DNA from: Sagittula sp. P11 | Lineage (GTDB): Bacteria; Pseudomonadota; Alphaproteobacteria; Rhodobacterales; Rhodobacteraceae | Length of the DNA stretch: 64,000 nucleotides | NCBI RefSeq assembly: GCF_002814095.1 | Contig: NZ_CP021913.1 | Coordinates: forward strand, 2,886,001 to 2,950,000 | Reading direction: 5' to 3' | Shown here: positions 1 through 9,203 of the stretch, piece by piece | Layout: every line of letters starts with the position of its first letter | Numbering within the stretch: position 1 is the first letter of the stretch | Notes under the pieces: generated by a model | Seen by the model: only the letters and a program-made list of their open reading frames with translations | Databases searched by the model: none | Told to the model about the DNA's origin: nothing | Made by a program: the position numbers and the translations under genes

Positions 1-597
1 GGTCATCGCCTCGACCGGAAGCGACCCGTTCGCGGCGGAGAGGCCCATGTCGGTGGCGACAATGCCCGGGCAGATCGCGGTGGCGCGGATGCCGTGGTCC
101 CAGCCTTCGTGGCGCAGCGCGTGCGCCAGCCCCACTGCGGCGAACTTCGAAAAGGCATAGAGGCCGGAGCGCTGCGATTTCACCCGCTTGCCCGAGAGCG
201 AGGCCATGACGACGATGCGTCCCGATCCGCTGTCGATGAGCGGCTGCCACGCCGCGGCAGCCAGGCGGCGCGGGGCGTGGGCGTTGACCTCGAAAAGCCG
301 CAGCACCTTTGCATCATCGCCGGTCACGATGCTGTCGTGTTCCAGCAGTCCCGCGCAGGCCACGACGGCGTCGATGCGGCCATGGCGATCCATGACGCCC
401 GCGACCCAGTCCTGTTCTCCGCCCGCGGTGGCATCGTAGCCGACCACTTCGGCCGCGTCGGGTGTCAGGCCCTCGGGCAGGGTGTCGGCGTTGCGCAGGC
501 CCAGCGAAACGAACCATCCACGCCGTACCGCTTCGCACGCGATACCCAGGCCGATCCCGCGGGATCCGCCGGTCAACAACATGATTTTTCGGGTCAT
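1..597 (-). CDS. SDR-family oxidoreductase (C-terminus cut by window edge)
   Basis: The first 199 residues of a short-chain dehydrogenase/reductase are visible; the C-terminus lies left of the window. The Rossmann glycine motif TGGSRGIG is at residues 9-16, an N is at 105 (VNA), active-site serines are near 133-135, the catalytic pair is Y147/K151 (YAFSK), and a CPG motif follows at 176-178. This is the classical SDR set, so NAD(P)-dependent oxidoreduction of an alcohol or carbonyl is expected; the substrate cannot be told. The start ATG overlaps the stop of the MarR gene as ATGA, so the two are cotranscribed and translationally coupled. The regulator probably controls this enzyme through the palindrome at 1177-1202. 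Confidence 0.88.
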   Translation of the reverse strand, partial: MTRKIMLLTGGSRGIGLGIACEAVRRGWFVSLGLRNADTLPEGLTPDAAEVVGYDATAGGEQDWVAGVMDRHGRIDAVVACAGLLEHDSIVTGDDAKVLRLFEVNAHAPRRLAAAAWQPLIDSGSGRIVVMASLSGKRVKSQRSGLYAFSKFAAVGLAHALRHEGWDHGIRATAICPGIVATDMGLSAANGSLPVEAMT

Positions 598-1100
598 GAC
601 CTGTTTCGCTTCCAATCCAGTCCGTTGTGGCGCTCGACGTATGCGGCGGCGATCTTGCGCAGCAGGGCCACGGTTTGTGCGTGTTCCTCGGCGGTCAGCA
701 TCCAGAAGGCCTCTTCGGGTTCGCGGCCGACGATGCCGCGCACCTCGTCCAGCGCGATCCGGCCCTTGTCGGTGATGAAGAGCTGCTGGCGGCGCTTCGT
801 CTCCGGGTCGGGGCGGCGGTCCAGCAGGCCGTCGGTGATCAGCTTGTCCACGAGCCGGGTCATCGCGGGCGCGTCCTTGCCGGCGAACTGTCGGATCTCC
901 GAGGCCGTGATGCCGGGCTGATGCTCCACGATGAACAGGGTCGAGACCTTCCCGGTCCCACCCGCCAACGGCGAGCCGGAGAGCTTCTTCTCCAGGTCGC
1001 GCGACACCCAGAGGTTCAGCACCCGGATGTAGTAGCTGATCGCCGTGCTGAGGCAGTCGATCTCGATTTCGTCGAAGCAGTCCTTCGGAGTGTCGGTCAT
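594..1100 (-). CDS. MarR-family transcriptional regulator
   Basis: This 168-residue protein has the MarR winged helix-turn-helix: recognition region from GITASEIRQFAGKDAPAMTR onward, then the wing with RRPDPETKRRQQLFITDKG. I chose the ATG at 1100, which gives a protein of normal MarR length. An in-frame start at 1202 would place 34 extra residues over the upstream palindrome and is less likely. Repression of its own operon, relieved by a phenolic or oxidised ligand, is typical of the family and is inferred here. It is followed by an SDR gene in ATGA overlap. Confidence 0.88.
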   Translation of the reverse strand: MTDTPKDCFDEIEIDCLSTAISYYIRVLNLWVSRDLEKKLSGSPLAGGTGKVSTLFIVEHQPGITASEIRQFAGKDAPAMTRLVDKLITDGLLDRRPDPETKRRQQLFITDKGRIALDEVRGIVGREPEEAFWMLTAEEHAQTVALLRKIAAAYVERHNGLDWKRNRS

Positions 1101-1176
1101 CGTTACGCGTTCTTCTGATCGTTTAAGTGCGGCGTGACTTGTCTTTGCGTCACTTCGCACAGGTTGCGCAGGACAA

Positions 1177-1202
1177 TTGTCGATGACAACTGTCATCGAC
1201 AA
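1177..1202. promoter_or_regulatory. Perfect 12+2+12 bp palindrome, probable MarR operator
   Basis: TTGTCGATGACA at 1177-1188 is repeated inverted at 1191-1202 with a 2-bp spacer. It lies 77 bp upstream of the chosen marR start, a usual position and size for a MarR dimer site. Assignment to this regulator is by position only. Confidence 0.6.
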
Positions 1203-1558
1203 CTTTTTGCTGAAATCGGGGGGTTTGGCGCCGTCAGACGTCGATTGATGTCATTTTGGGCTGATTTCAGAGCGGGGCGGTCGTTGGCGCGCCTGGATGT
1301 GAGGCCGATTGAGGCCATCCCATGGAATCGCGCGACTCACCTGCGGACGGTTCCGGTCATTCGCAGTGAGGGGAAGGGTTACTCTGAAAGTGCCGGGTAA
1401 GGGGCACCCCTGCGGAGCAAGCGCGGAAACACACGACCGCCGGGGACGGCGTCGTGGAATGGGCCCGTGACCCCTCCGGTGCTAGGAGCGTGCCTGTGGA
1501 GGCGGCTCCGCACGGGGACGGTGTCACCCGCACGGAGGAAGGCGGCCGGCGAAGTGCC
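1203..1558. other. Intergenic region without a supported gene
   Basis: The stretch lies between the start of the marR-SDR operon and the end of the molybdoenzyme gene, both on the minus strand. It is GC-rich in the part nearest the molybdoenzyme. I see no convincing gene, RNA or strong terminator, only short G/C repeats. Confidence 0.5.
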
Positions 1559-3811
1559 TCAGGTGTCGAGGCGTGCGACGTCCACCAGCGCCGTGTGTGC
1601 GCTGCAGCCCTGACCGAGTTTCGAGGTGCCCACGTCCTTCGTCAGGACGTTGGGGTTGCCGTCCAGGTCGATGTTCCCGCCCGGGTCGCTGAACCACGCG
1701 CCGGTCGGCAGGGCGACGACACCGGGGCGGATGTCATCGGACACCTGCGCCCGGGCGCGACAGGCGCCGCGCGTATTGAAGACCCGCAGAAGGTCGCCCG
1801 TGCTGATTGCCCGAGTGGCCGCGTCGTCGGGATGGATGACGAGCGTCGCGGGCCGTGCACCCGGTACATCCGCCAACGCGCTTTCGAGCTGGCTGTGCAG
1901 CTTGTCGCCGGGCTGGGGCGAGACGAGGTGCAGCGGTGCCTCGGGGGCGGCGGACCCCAGCCACTCCGACGGCGGCAGCCAGATCGGATGACCGGGACAA
2001 TCGTCATACCCGAACCCGTCGATGGTCGTGGAGAAGATCTCGATCCGGCCCGAAGGCGTCCCGAGCGGAGCCTGTTCCGGGTCCTCCCGGAAGGGGCCGA
2101 AATACGAATGACCGACGCGGTCCGAGCGGATGGGCAGCTTGATCCAGTTCTCCTGCCGCAACCCGTCGAGGTCGGGGATCTCGATCCCCTGCGCCGCGGC
2201 CCGTTCCCGGTAGTCGGCATAGAGGATCTCGATCCAGTCGTCGGCGCTGCGGCCCTCGGAAAAGACCTCGCCAACACCGATCCGTTCAGCCAGACCGGCG
2301 AAGATCGCGTAGTCGTCGCGCGCCTCGCCCACGGGCGACACCAGCCGCGGCATGTGAAAAAGGTGGTCGTCCAGGCTGGACCGGCCGATGTCCTCGCGCT
2401 CATAGGGGGTGGTCGCGGGGAAGACGATGTCCGCGCGCTTGGCCGTGGCGGTCCACCATGGTTCGTTGACGATGATCGTCTCGGGCTGCTGCCAGGCCTC
2501 GTGCAGGGCGTTGAGGTCCTGGTGATGGTGATACGGGTTGCCGCCCGCCCAGTAGATCAGTCGGATGTCGGGGTAGGGCGCGCGCTGGCCGTTGAAGTCG
2601 TAGGGCTGCCCGGGGTTGCGCAGCATGTCGGCGATGCGCGCCACGGGGATCCGCGTCTGTACCGGGTTCGTCAGCTGCGAGAAGGTCATCCCCGACATGG
2701 CGTCGAGCGTCTTGCCCACGCCGCCGATTGCGCCGTAGCCGTAACCCACGCCGCCACCGGGCAGGCCGATCTGACCGAGCATCGCAGCCAGAACTGCGGA
2801 CATCCAGTAGGGCTGTTCCCCGTGTTCGCCGCGCTGAAGGGACCAGGCTACGGTGATCAGCGTGCGGGTCGACGCCATCCGGCGCGCGAGGTCGCGGATC
2901 GCGTCAGGCGCCGCGCCGCAGAGCTCTGCGGCCCATTCTGGGGTCTTCGGCGTGCCGTCGCGCTCACCCATGAGGTAGGGGCGGAAGCGTGCGAACCCCT
3001 CGGTGTAGCGGTCGAGGAAGGCGTGGTCCGTCAGGCCCTCGCTCTCCAGCACATAAGCCAGCGCCAGCATGAGCGCGGTGTCCGACCCCGGCCGGACCGG
3101 CAGCCACGCGCAGCCCGCGGGCGCGTCCGTCCGCTGCGGTCCGACGTTCAGGCAATACATCCCCTTGCCGAGAAAACGCTGCATCCAGCCCGCGGTGTCG
3201 TGATCGGTCACGCCGCCCATGCTGACCTGCGCGTTCTTCGGGTTGATCCCGCCGAACATCACCAGCGTTTCGGTGTGGTCGTGGATCGAATGCCAGCCCT
3301 CCTGATGCTCGTAGAGCAGCGACAGGAAGTTGATGCCGAAGACATGGGGCATGATCGATTGAGCGCAGCCGGTGGAATAGCTGCCGAATGAGGCGACGTA
3401 ACCGCCGATGCTGTTCAGGAACCGGTGCACCTGGCTTTGCGCGTGGTGGAACCGTCCGGCCGAACTCCAGCCGTAGGAGCCGCCGAAGATCGCCTCGTTG
3501 CCGTGGGTCTTGCGGATGCGGTCGATCTCTGCCGCGGCGATGTCGAGGGCCTCGTCCCAGGGCAGTTCGACAAAGTCGCCGGTGCCCCGCCCGCTGCGCT
3601 GGCGGGAGTCCAGCCAGCCGCGCCTGATGGACGGCCGCGCCACGCGGGAACGGTGATGCACCGCCTGCGGGAGGATGTCGGGAATGTGCGAGGGATGCGT
3701 GTCGCCCGAGAACGGGCGCGTGGCGACGATGCGGTCGTTCTCCACGTCCACCTCGAAGGCGCCCCAGTGGCTCGACGTGACCCTGGTGAAGCGTGCGGCG
3801 GTGTCGTCCAT
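1559..3811 (-). CDS. Molybdopterin oxidoreductase, biotin/DMSO/TMAO sulfoxide-reductase type (BisC-like)
   Basis: The 750-residue protein has the opening SSHWGAF (residues 13-19) typical of BisC/TorA/DorA enzymes. The molybdenum ligand is a serine in SYSTGCAQ (S146), as in DMSO reductase, not Cys or Sec. A C-terminal molydopterin-dinucleotide-binding region follows, with PTGAWFSD near the end. There is no Tat signal: translation starts at MDDTAARF, with an AGGGA ribosome site 7 bp upstream, so a cytoplasmic BisC-like role (biotin or methionine sulfoxide reduction) is more likely than periplasmic respiration. No partner cytochrome or chaperone gene adjoins it. Frames upstream of 3811 are open but carry no family similarity. 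Confidence 0.85.
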   Translation of the reverse strand: MDDTAARFTRVTSSHWGAFEVDVENDRIVATRPFSGDTHPSHIPDILPQAVHHRSRVARPSIRRGWLDSRQRSGRGTGDFVELPWDEALDIAAAEIDRIRKTHGNEAIFGGSYGWSSAGRFHHAQSQVHRFLNSIGGYVASFGSYSTGCAQSIMPHVFGINFLSLLYEHQEGWHSIHDHTETLVMFGGINPKNAQVSMGGVTDHDTAGWMQRFLGKGMYCLNVGPQRTDAPAGCAWLPVRPGSDTALMLALAYVLESEGLTDHAFLDRYTEGFARFRPYLMGERDGTPKTPEWAAELCGAAPDAIRDLARRMASTRTLITVAWSLQRGEHGEQPYWMSAVLAAMLGQIGLPGGGVGYGYGAIGGVGKTLDAMSGMTFSQLTNPVQTRIPVARIADMLRNPGQPYDFNGQRAPYPDIRLIYWAGGNPYHHHQDLNALHEAWQQPETIIVNEPWWTATAKRADIVFPATTPYEREDIGRSSLDDHLFHMPRLVSPVGEARDDYAIFAGLAERIGVGEVFSEGRSADDWIEILYADYRERAAAQGIEIPDLDGLRQENWIKLPIRSDRVGHSYFGPFREDPEQAPLGTPSGRIEIFSTTIDGFGYDDCPGHPIWLPPSEWLGSAAPEAPLHLVSPQPGDKLHSQLESALADVPGARPATLVIHPDDAATRAISTGDLLRVFNTRGACRARAQVSDDIRPGVVALPTGAWFSDPGGNIDLDGNPNVLTKDVGTSKLGQGCSAHTALVDVARLDT

Positions 3812-4056
3812 GTCGCGTCCCTGTCTGCGGCTCGATTGCGTGCCAATCCCTAGCCAACATGGATCGGTCCGCCAAGGGAGTGCGTGCAGGATCGTGCGCG
3901 GATCGCCGTCTGACGGAGTGTGGGGGAGGACCGGGGCGCGGACTGGCTGCGGGCCACGAAAGCCGTGCACGTAGTCGGTTGCGCGGTGGTCGGTTGAGAT
4001 TTTAGGAAAGGGGGCGTTCCGGTGCCCGTGGACCGGACCCGGGCGCAGGGGAGGGA

Positions 4057-4074
4057 CGGGGCATCGCTGCCCCG
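4057..4074. terminator. GC hairpin downstream of the RND pump gene
   Basis: CGGGGCA and TGCCCCG pair around a 4-nt loop just beyond the stop of the efflux pump gene. No T-run follows, so it is only a candidate. The rest of 3812-4056 shows no gene. Confidence 0.35.
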
Positions 4075-4082
4075 CCCGGTGG

Positions 4083-7000
4083 TCATTCGGCCGGTTGCGC
4101 TTCGGCGGCCGGGCGCTTGCGGGTGAACAGGCGCACCACGATCACGAAGAACAGCGGCACCAGCAGCACCCCGAAGATGGTGGAGGACAGCGTGCCCCCC
4201 AGCACCCCGGCGCCGATGGCGTTCCGTCCGCCGGAGCCCGCGCCGGTGGAGATCACCAGCGGCACCACGCCGAGCGAGAAGGCCATGGAGGTCATGATGA
4301 TCGGACGGAAGCGCTGCTTGGCAGCCTCGATTGTCGCGCTCAGCACATCCTCGCCCGCCTCCATTCTGTCGCGGGCGAATTCCACGATCAGGATGGCGTT
4401 CTTGCCGGTCAGACCGATCACCGTCAGCAGACCCACCTGGAAGAACACACCATTCTCGTAGCTGCCCGCCCACGCCCCGAGCAGCGCGCCGAGCACGCCG
4501 ATGGGCATGGCCAGCATCACCGCGAAGGGGATCGACCAGCTTTCGTAAAGCGCGGCCAGCGACAGGAACACGGCGGCCAGGGACAGCGCATAGAGCAGCG
4601 GCGCCTGGTTGCCGGATTCCCGCTCCTCCAGCGACAGGCCGGTCCAAGACAGGCCGAAGCCCTCGGGAAGCTGGGATACGAGGCGCTCCATCTCTGCCAT
4701 GGCTTCACCGGTGGTGACGCCCGGCGCGGGGCTGCCCTGGATCTGGAGGGCCGGCACGCCGTTGTAGCGGTAGACGCCCTGTGCGCCCATTTTCCACGAT
4801 CCCTCGGCAAAGTTGGCGAAGGGCACGAGGCCGCCGGAGGCGTTGCGCACACGCCACTTGGTCAGGTCCGAAGGCGTGGACCGGCTGTCCGCCTGTCCCT
4901 GCACGTAGACCCGCTTGATCCGGCCCCGGTCGATGAAGTCGTTCACGTAGGCCCCGGCCCATGCGATCCGCAGCAGGTTGGACACGTCGGAGGCCGTCAC
5001 CCCCATCGCGCCCGCCTTGCGCCAGTCGATGGCGAGGTTGAACTGCGAGGCATCCTCGAGCCCGTTGGGACGCACACCGGTCAGAAGCGGGCTTTGTGCC
5101 GTCATGCCCAGAAGCTGGTTGCGGGCGGCGACGAGTTCCTCGTGGGTCTGGCCGCCACGCGCCTGAAGGTACATGTCGAAGCCCGACACGTTGCCCAGTT
5201 CGGTAACGGCAGGCGGCACGACCGGGAAGACGAAAGCATCCTGGATCTGCGACAGCGCGCCGAAGGCCCGACCGGCGACGGCCCGGGCCGACAGCGCCGG
5301 GTTCTCCCGTTCGGACCAGTCCTTCAGACGGACGAAGGCCAGCGCCATGTTCTGCCCCTGACCGGCAAAGCCGAAGCCCGCCACGCCGAAGACCGCCTCA
5401 ACCGCGTCCGCCTCCTGTTCGAGGAAGTAGGTCTGCACCTGTTCGACGACCTCCTCCGTCCGCTCCAGCGTCGCGCCGGTGGGGGCCTGGATCATCACGA
5501 ACATGATGCCCTGGTCCTCGTCCGGCAGGAAGCCGGTGGGCGTGCGCATGAACAGCGCGACCATGCCGCCGACGATCAGCAGGTAGATCAGCGTCATGCG
5601 GAACGGCCGCCGCACGATGCCGCCGACCGCCTTGCCGTAGCCGCGCGTCGTCGCGCCGAACCCCCGGTTGAAGAGGCCGAAGAAGCCGCGCTTTTCGCCG
5701 TGGGACTGCTTGAGCATCGTGGCGCAGAGCGCCGGGGTAAGGGTCAGCGCCACCAGCACCGACAGCGCCATGGCCGACACGATGGTGACGGAGAACTGCT
5801 GGTAGATCACGCCGGTCGACCCGCCGAAGAAGGCCATGGGCACGAACACCGCCGACAGCACCATCGCGATGCCGATCAGCGCGCCGGTGATCTGGTCCAT
5901 CGACTTGCGGGTGGCTTCGCGCGGGGAAAGGCCCTCTTCTTCCATCAGGCGTTCGACGTTCTCGACGACCACGATGGCGTCGTCCACGAGCAGACCGATG
6001 GCCAGAACCATGGCGAGCATGGTCAGCGTGTTGATCGTGTAGCCCATCACCGCGAGAACTCCGAAGGTCCCCAGGATGACGACCGGCACGGCCAGCGTCG
6101 GGATCAGCGTGGCACGAAGGTTCTGCAGGAACAGCAGCATCACGAGGAAGACGAGGATGATCGCCTCGACCAGCGTGCGCAGCACCTCCTCGATCGAGAT
6201 CTCCACGAAGGGGGTGGTGTCGTAGGGGATGGTATAGGCGATGCCGGCGGGAAAGAACTGCGCGAACTCCTCCATCCGGGCGTGCACCAGCTCAGACGTG
6301 TCCAGCGCGTTGGCGCCGGGGGCGAGGCTGATCGCCATGCCGCTGGCGGGCTGGCCGTCGTAGGTCGGGGTGAAGTTGTACCCTTCGGAGCCGATCTCGA
6401 CCGTGGCCACGTCGTCCAGCAGCACGAGGCCGCCATTCTCCTGCGCGCGCAGGACGATCTGGCGGAAGTCCTCCGGCGTCTGGAGCAGCGACTGCGCGGT
6501 GATCGTGGCGTTCAGCATCTGCCCGTCGGCGGTGGGACGGTCGCCGAATGCCCCGGCCGAGATCTGGGCGTTCTCGGCACTGACCGCCGCCACCACGTCC
6601 GAAGGCGTCAGTTCATAGGCGGTCAGTTTCGACGGGTCGAGCCAGATGCGCATGGCATACTGGCCGCCGAAGACCTGCACGGAGCCGACGCCCTCGATCC
6701 GGGACATCTCGTCCACGAGGTTGGATTTCAGGTAGTCCGACAGGTCCGTCTGGTCGAGGCTGCCATCCGGCGAGATCAGCGCGATCACCATCAGGAAGCC
6801 CGCCGAGGACTTCTGCACCGTCACGCCCTGCCGCTGCACGCTGTCGGGCAGCAGCGGTGTGGCCTGCGCCAGCTTGTTCTGCACCTGCACTTGCGCGATG
6901 TCCGGATCGGTGCCGGTCTCGAAGGTCAGCGTGATGCTGGCCGTCCCCGCCGAGGTGGAGTTCGACGACACGTAGCGCATCCCGTCGAGGCCGGTCATCT

Positions 7001-7202
7001 GCTGTTCGATGATCTGCGTGACGGTATTGGCCACGGTCTGCGCCGAGGCACCGGGATAGGTCGCCCGGATGGAGATCGAGGGCGGCGCGATCTGCGGATA
7101 CTGCGCGATGGGGAGCGTCAGCACGGACAGGATGCCGATCCCCATGACGATGATGGATATGACCCACGCAAAGATGGGCCGTTCGATGAAGAAACGGGCC
7201 AT
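4083..7202 (-). CDS. RND efflux pump inner-membrane subunit (AcrB/HAE1 family)
   Basis: The 1039-residue protein, close to the 1049 of AcrB, starts [17 protein letters not shown], the first transmembrane helix of hydrophobe/amphiphile efflux pumps. The proton-relay aspartate pair is present in [16 protein letters not shown] (TM4), and the second half repeats the fold with FFIERP-like and [14 protein letters not shown] segments. It exports drugs, solvents or fatty acids from the periplasm using the proton gradient. It lies 5 bp after the membrane fusion protein gene; no TolC-type outer-membrane gene is adjacent, so it probably uses one encoded elsewhere. Regulation by the divergent TetR protein is expected. 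Confidence 0.95.
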   Translation of the reverse strand: MARFFIERPIFAWVISIIVMGIGILSVLTLPIAQYPQIAPPSISIRATYPGASAQTVANTVTQIIEQQMTGLDGMRYVSSNSTSAGTASITLTFETGTDPDIAQVQVQNKLAQATPLLPDSVQRQGVTVQKSSAGFLMVIALISPDGSLDQTDLSDYLKSNLVDEMSRIEGVGSVQVFGGQYAMRIWLDPSKLTAYELTPSDVVAAVSAENAQISAGAFGDRPTADGQMLNATITAQSLLQTPEDFRQIVLRAQENGGLVLLDDVATVEIGSEGYNFTPTYDGQPASGMAISLAPGANALDTSELVHARMEEFAQFFPAGIAYTIPYDTTPFVEISIEEVLRTLVEAIILVFLVMLLFLQNLRATLIPTLAVPVVILGTFGVLAVMGYTINTLTMLAMVLAIGLLVDDAIVVVENVERLMEEEGLSPREATRKSMDQITGALIGIAMVLSAVFVPMAFFGGSTGVIYQQFSVTIVSAMALSVLVALTLTPALCATMLKQSHGEKRGFFGLFNRGFGATTRGYGKAVGGIVRRPFRMTLIYLLIVGGMVALFMRTPTGFLPDEDQGIMFVMIQAPTGATLERTEEVVEQVQTYFLEQEADAVEAVFGVAGFGFAGQGQNMALAFVRLKDWSERENPALSARAVAGRAFGALSQIQDAFVFPVVPPAVTELGNVSGFDMYLQARGGQTHEELVAARNQLLGMTAQSPLLTGVRPNGLEDASQFNLAIDWRKAGAMGVTASDVSNLLRIAWAGAYVNDFIDRGRIKRVYVQGQADSRSTPSDLTKWRVRNASGGLVPFANFAEGSWKMGAQGVYRYNGVPALQIQGSPAPGVTTGEAMAEMERLVSQLPEGFGLSWTGLSLEERESGNQAPLLYALSLAAVFLSLAALYESWSIPFAVMLAMPIGVLGALLGAWAGSYENGVFFQVGLLTVIGLTGKNAILIVEFARDRMEAGEDVLSATIEAAKQRFRPIIMTSMAFSLGVVPLVISTGAGSGGRNAIGAGVLGGTLSSTIFGVLLVPLFFVIVVRLFTRKRPAAEAQPAE

Positions 7203-7207
7203 TGCGC

Positions 7208-8380
7208 TTACTCCGTTGCCGTGGTGGCGTCGCCGGGGGTCTCGGCTGCGGCCTCGGCGGTGCGTTCCGCCGGGGCGACGGTGGCGCCCGGTCCGGTCTT
7301 CTGCACGCCTTCGACCACGACGCGGTCGCCGGGGTTCAGGCCTTCGCTGACCACCCAGTCGGAACCGCGGTCCTGCAGGATCGTCAGCGGACGGACCTCG
7401 ACCACGTTGTCGGCGTTCACCACCCATGTCTGCGGGTTGCCGCGGCGGTCGCGGGTGACGGCCTCCTGCGGGACGAGGTAGACGTTGTCGAGCTGCGCGG
7501 TCGGCATCTCGACCTGCACGTACATGCCCGGCAGCAGAAGCATGTCGGGGTTCGGGAACTCGATCCGAAGGACGATCACGCCCGTCTGTTCATCGACGTG
7601 CGGTTCGGCGGCGGTCAGCTGGCCTAGCTCCGAATAGGATTCGCCGTCGGCCAGGGTCAGCTTGACTTCGCCCGGGGTTTCATCGTCCAGCGCCGTGCCA
7701 CGACGCCAGGCCAGCAGCTCGGCGGCGGATTGGGTCACGTCGACATAGACCGTGTCCAGCTTGCGGATCGTGGTCAGCGGTGTCGACTGGCTGGCGGTCA
7801 CCAGCGCACCGCGCGAGATGTCCGAAAGGCCGATCCGCCCCGAGAGGCGGGCGCGGATCTCGGTGTGGTCGAGGTCGATCTGGGCGGACCTGAGCGCCGC
7901 CTCGGACATCACCACCTGTGCATCGGCGGTGTCGCGGGCAGAGGTCGCCTCGTCCACCGCCTGCTGGCTGGTGACACCGCGTGTCGACAGGCTGCTGACC
8001 CGCTCGAAGTCACGCTCCGCCGCCCGTTGCTGGGCCTGCGACGCGCTGAGCTGCGCCTCCGCCTGCGCGACCGCGGCCTCGTAGGTGGTCGGGTCGATGG
8101 TGTAGAGCAGGTCGCCCTCCTCGACCATCGTGCCTTCCTTGAAGTGACGCTCGGTGATGATGCCGTTGACCTGCGGCCGCACCTCCGCCACCGCCGACGC
8201 GCGCACGCGGCCGGGCAGGGTGGAGGTCAGCGTCAGCTCCTGCGGCTGCATCGTCGCCACGGTGACCGCCGCCGGAGGACGTTCGCCCCCCTGTTGCTGC
8301 GCCAGCGCCGGGTTGAAAGACAGCGGCAGGACAGCCGCCAGAAGAAGCGCCCGAAGCGGGGCGGTCGTGACCGAACGCAT
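7208..8380 (-). CDS. RND efflux periplasmic membrane fusion protein (AcrA/HlyD family)
   Basis: The 390-residue protein begins [20 protein letters not shown] and has a signal peptide cut near ALA-QQQ. It then shows the lipoyl/barrel-sandwich half motif ([13 protein letters not shown]), a coiled-coil hairpin rich in A/E/Q (about residues 90-150), the second lipoyl half and beta-barrel, and an acidic, alanine-rich tail. The start ATG at 8380 has AAGGAG 6 bp upstream. It bridges the pump to an outer-membrane channel. No lipobox cysteine is seen, unlike AcrA, so it is probably soluble or anchored by its uncleaved leader. Confidence 0.93.
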   Translation of the reverse strand: MRSVTTAPLRALLLAAVLPLSFNPALAQQQGGERPPAAVTVATMQPQELTLTSTLPGRVRASAVAEVRPQVNGIITERHFKEGTMVEEGDLLYTIDPTTYEAAVAQAEAQLSASQAQQRAAERDFERVSSLSTRGVTSQQAVDEATSARDTADAQVVMSEAALRSAQIDLDHTEIRARLSGRIGLSDISRGALVTASQSTPLTTIRKLDTVYVDVTQSAAELLAWRRGTALDDETPGEVKLTLADGESYSELGQLTAAEPHVDEQTGVIVLRIEFPNPDMLLLPGMYVQVEMPTAQLDNVYLVPQEAVTRDRRGNPQTWVVNADNVVEVRPLTILQDRGSDWVVSEGLNPGDRVVVEGVQKTGPGATVAPAERTAEAAAETPGDATTATE

Positions 8381-8441
8381 TGTCGGCTCCTTTTCGCGAA
8401 TCCGGCGAAATCGCTTGGCGCAATCCGGCGGAGTATTTAAA

Positions 8442-8455
8442 AGACTCGCGAGTCT
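8442..8455. promoter_or_regulatory. Perfect 14-bp palindrome, probable TetR operator between efflux genes and tetR
   Basis: AGACTCGCGAGTCT is fully self-complementary and lies in the 151-bp divergent promoter region. For the pump operon, TTATGA and AATACT can be read as -35 and -10 at a 17-bp spacing with the palindrome between them. For tetR, TTGGCG (8415-8420) and TAAAAG (8438-8443) abut it. One bound dimer could therefore repress both directions. Confidence 0.6.
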
Positions 8456-8531
8456 CATAAGTACCGTAATGTGGATTCCGCAAGATGCTTTTTGTCGCGA
8501 GGGGCAAAGCACGGCGATTTGGAGGGCTGGC

Positions 8532-9188
8532 GTGGCACGCATCGCACAAGCAGTCGGCGAGAACGACGATCCTGTTCCCGTCCGCAAGGGGCGCCCCGTG
8601 GTCATGGACGCGGAGGAACGGCGCGACGTGATCCTCGGCGCGCTCGACGACCACTTCCACGAGGTGGGGCTGGCGGGGATGACCATGGCGGCCATTGCGC
8701 GCCGCGCGGGCATGTCGAAGCAGACGCTTTACGGCCTGTTCCAGGACCGCGACACGCTGTTCGACGCCTATATCGAGAGACGCTTTGCGAAGTGCGCCCC
8801 CATGCCGGACCTGCCGGAAGACGCCTCCTTTGCGGTCCGGCTGCGCAAGCTCTTCATGATCGACGAACCCGGCGACCGCTGGGACCTGCCCATTGCGCTC
8901 TTCCGCCTGGCCATCGCGGAGGCGGCGCAGCACCCACGGCTCAGCCGGCGCTGCCTTGAAGAAGGTCCGCGCAACAAGCAGGCCATCGTCCGGGCCGAGA
9001 TCGAGCGGGCCTGCGCGCGCGGCGAACTTCGGGTCGGCGACCCGGCCGCCGCGGCGACCCTGCTGCTCGACATGCTGAACCTGCCGGTGATCGAGGCGCT
9101 GATCATGACCGACGAACATCCCTGCCAGACAGCGCGCAAAGCCCGGTTCGAGCTGGGCCTCAGGGTCTTCCTGAACGGGATTTCCTGA
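8532..9188 (+). CDS. TetR/AcrR-family transcriptional regulator
   Basis: The 218-residue protein has an N-terminal TetR helix-turn-helix: GMTMAAIARRAGMSKQTLYG, then LFQDRDTLFDAYIE. The ligand domain follows and ends FLNGIS. I prefer the GTG at 8532, with GGAGG about 6 bp upstream; an in-frame ATG at 8469 is possible but sits just beyond the palindrome. It is divergent from the RND genes and is the likely local repressor, acting at 8442-8455. It ends 15 bp from the convergent peptide-transport gene. Confidence 0.9.
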   Translation: MARIAQAVGENDDPVPVRKGRPVVMDAEERRDVILGALDDHFHEVGLAGMTMAAIARRAGMSKQTLYGLFQDRDTLFDAYIERRFAKCAPMPDLPEDASFAVRLRKLFMIDEPGDRWDLPIALFRLAIAEAAQHPRLSRRCLEEGPRNKQAIVRAEIERACARGELRVGDPAAAATLLLDMLNLPVIEALIMTDEHPCQTARKARFELGLRVFLNGIS

Positions 9189-9203
9189 GAGGGTCCCGGC
9201 GGC

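Noticed and set aside
1454-3391. Long open frame on the plus strand opposite the molybdoenzyme gene
   Set aside because: The product is rich in R, G, H, D and V with no family pattern; it is the antisense shadow of a well-supported gene in GC-rich DNA.
4095-7481. 1128-codon open frame opposite the RND pump gene
   Set aside because: Antisense shadow: low-complexity H/R/D/Q composition and no motif, while the other strand encodes a full RND pump.
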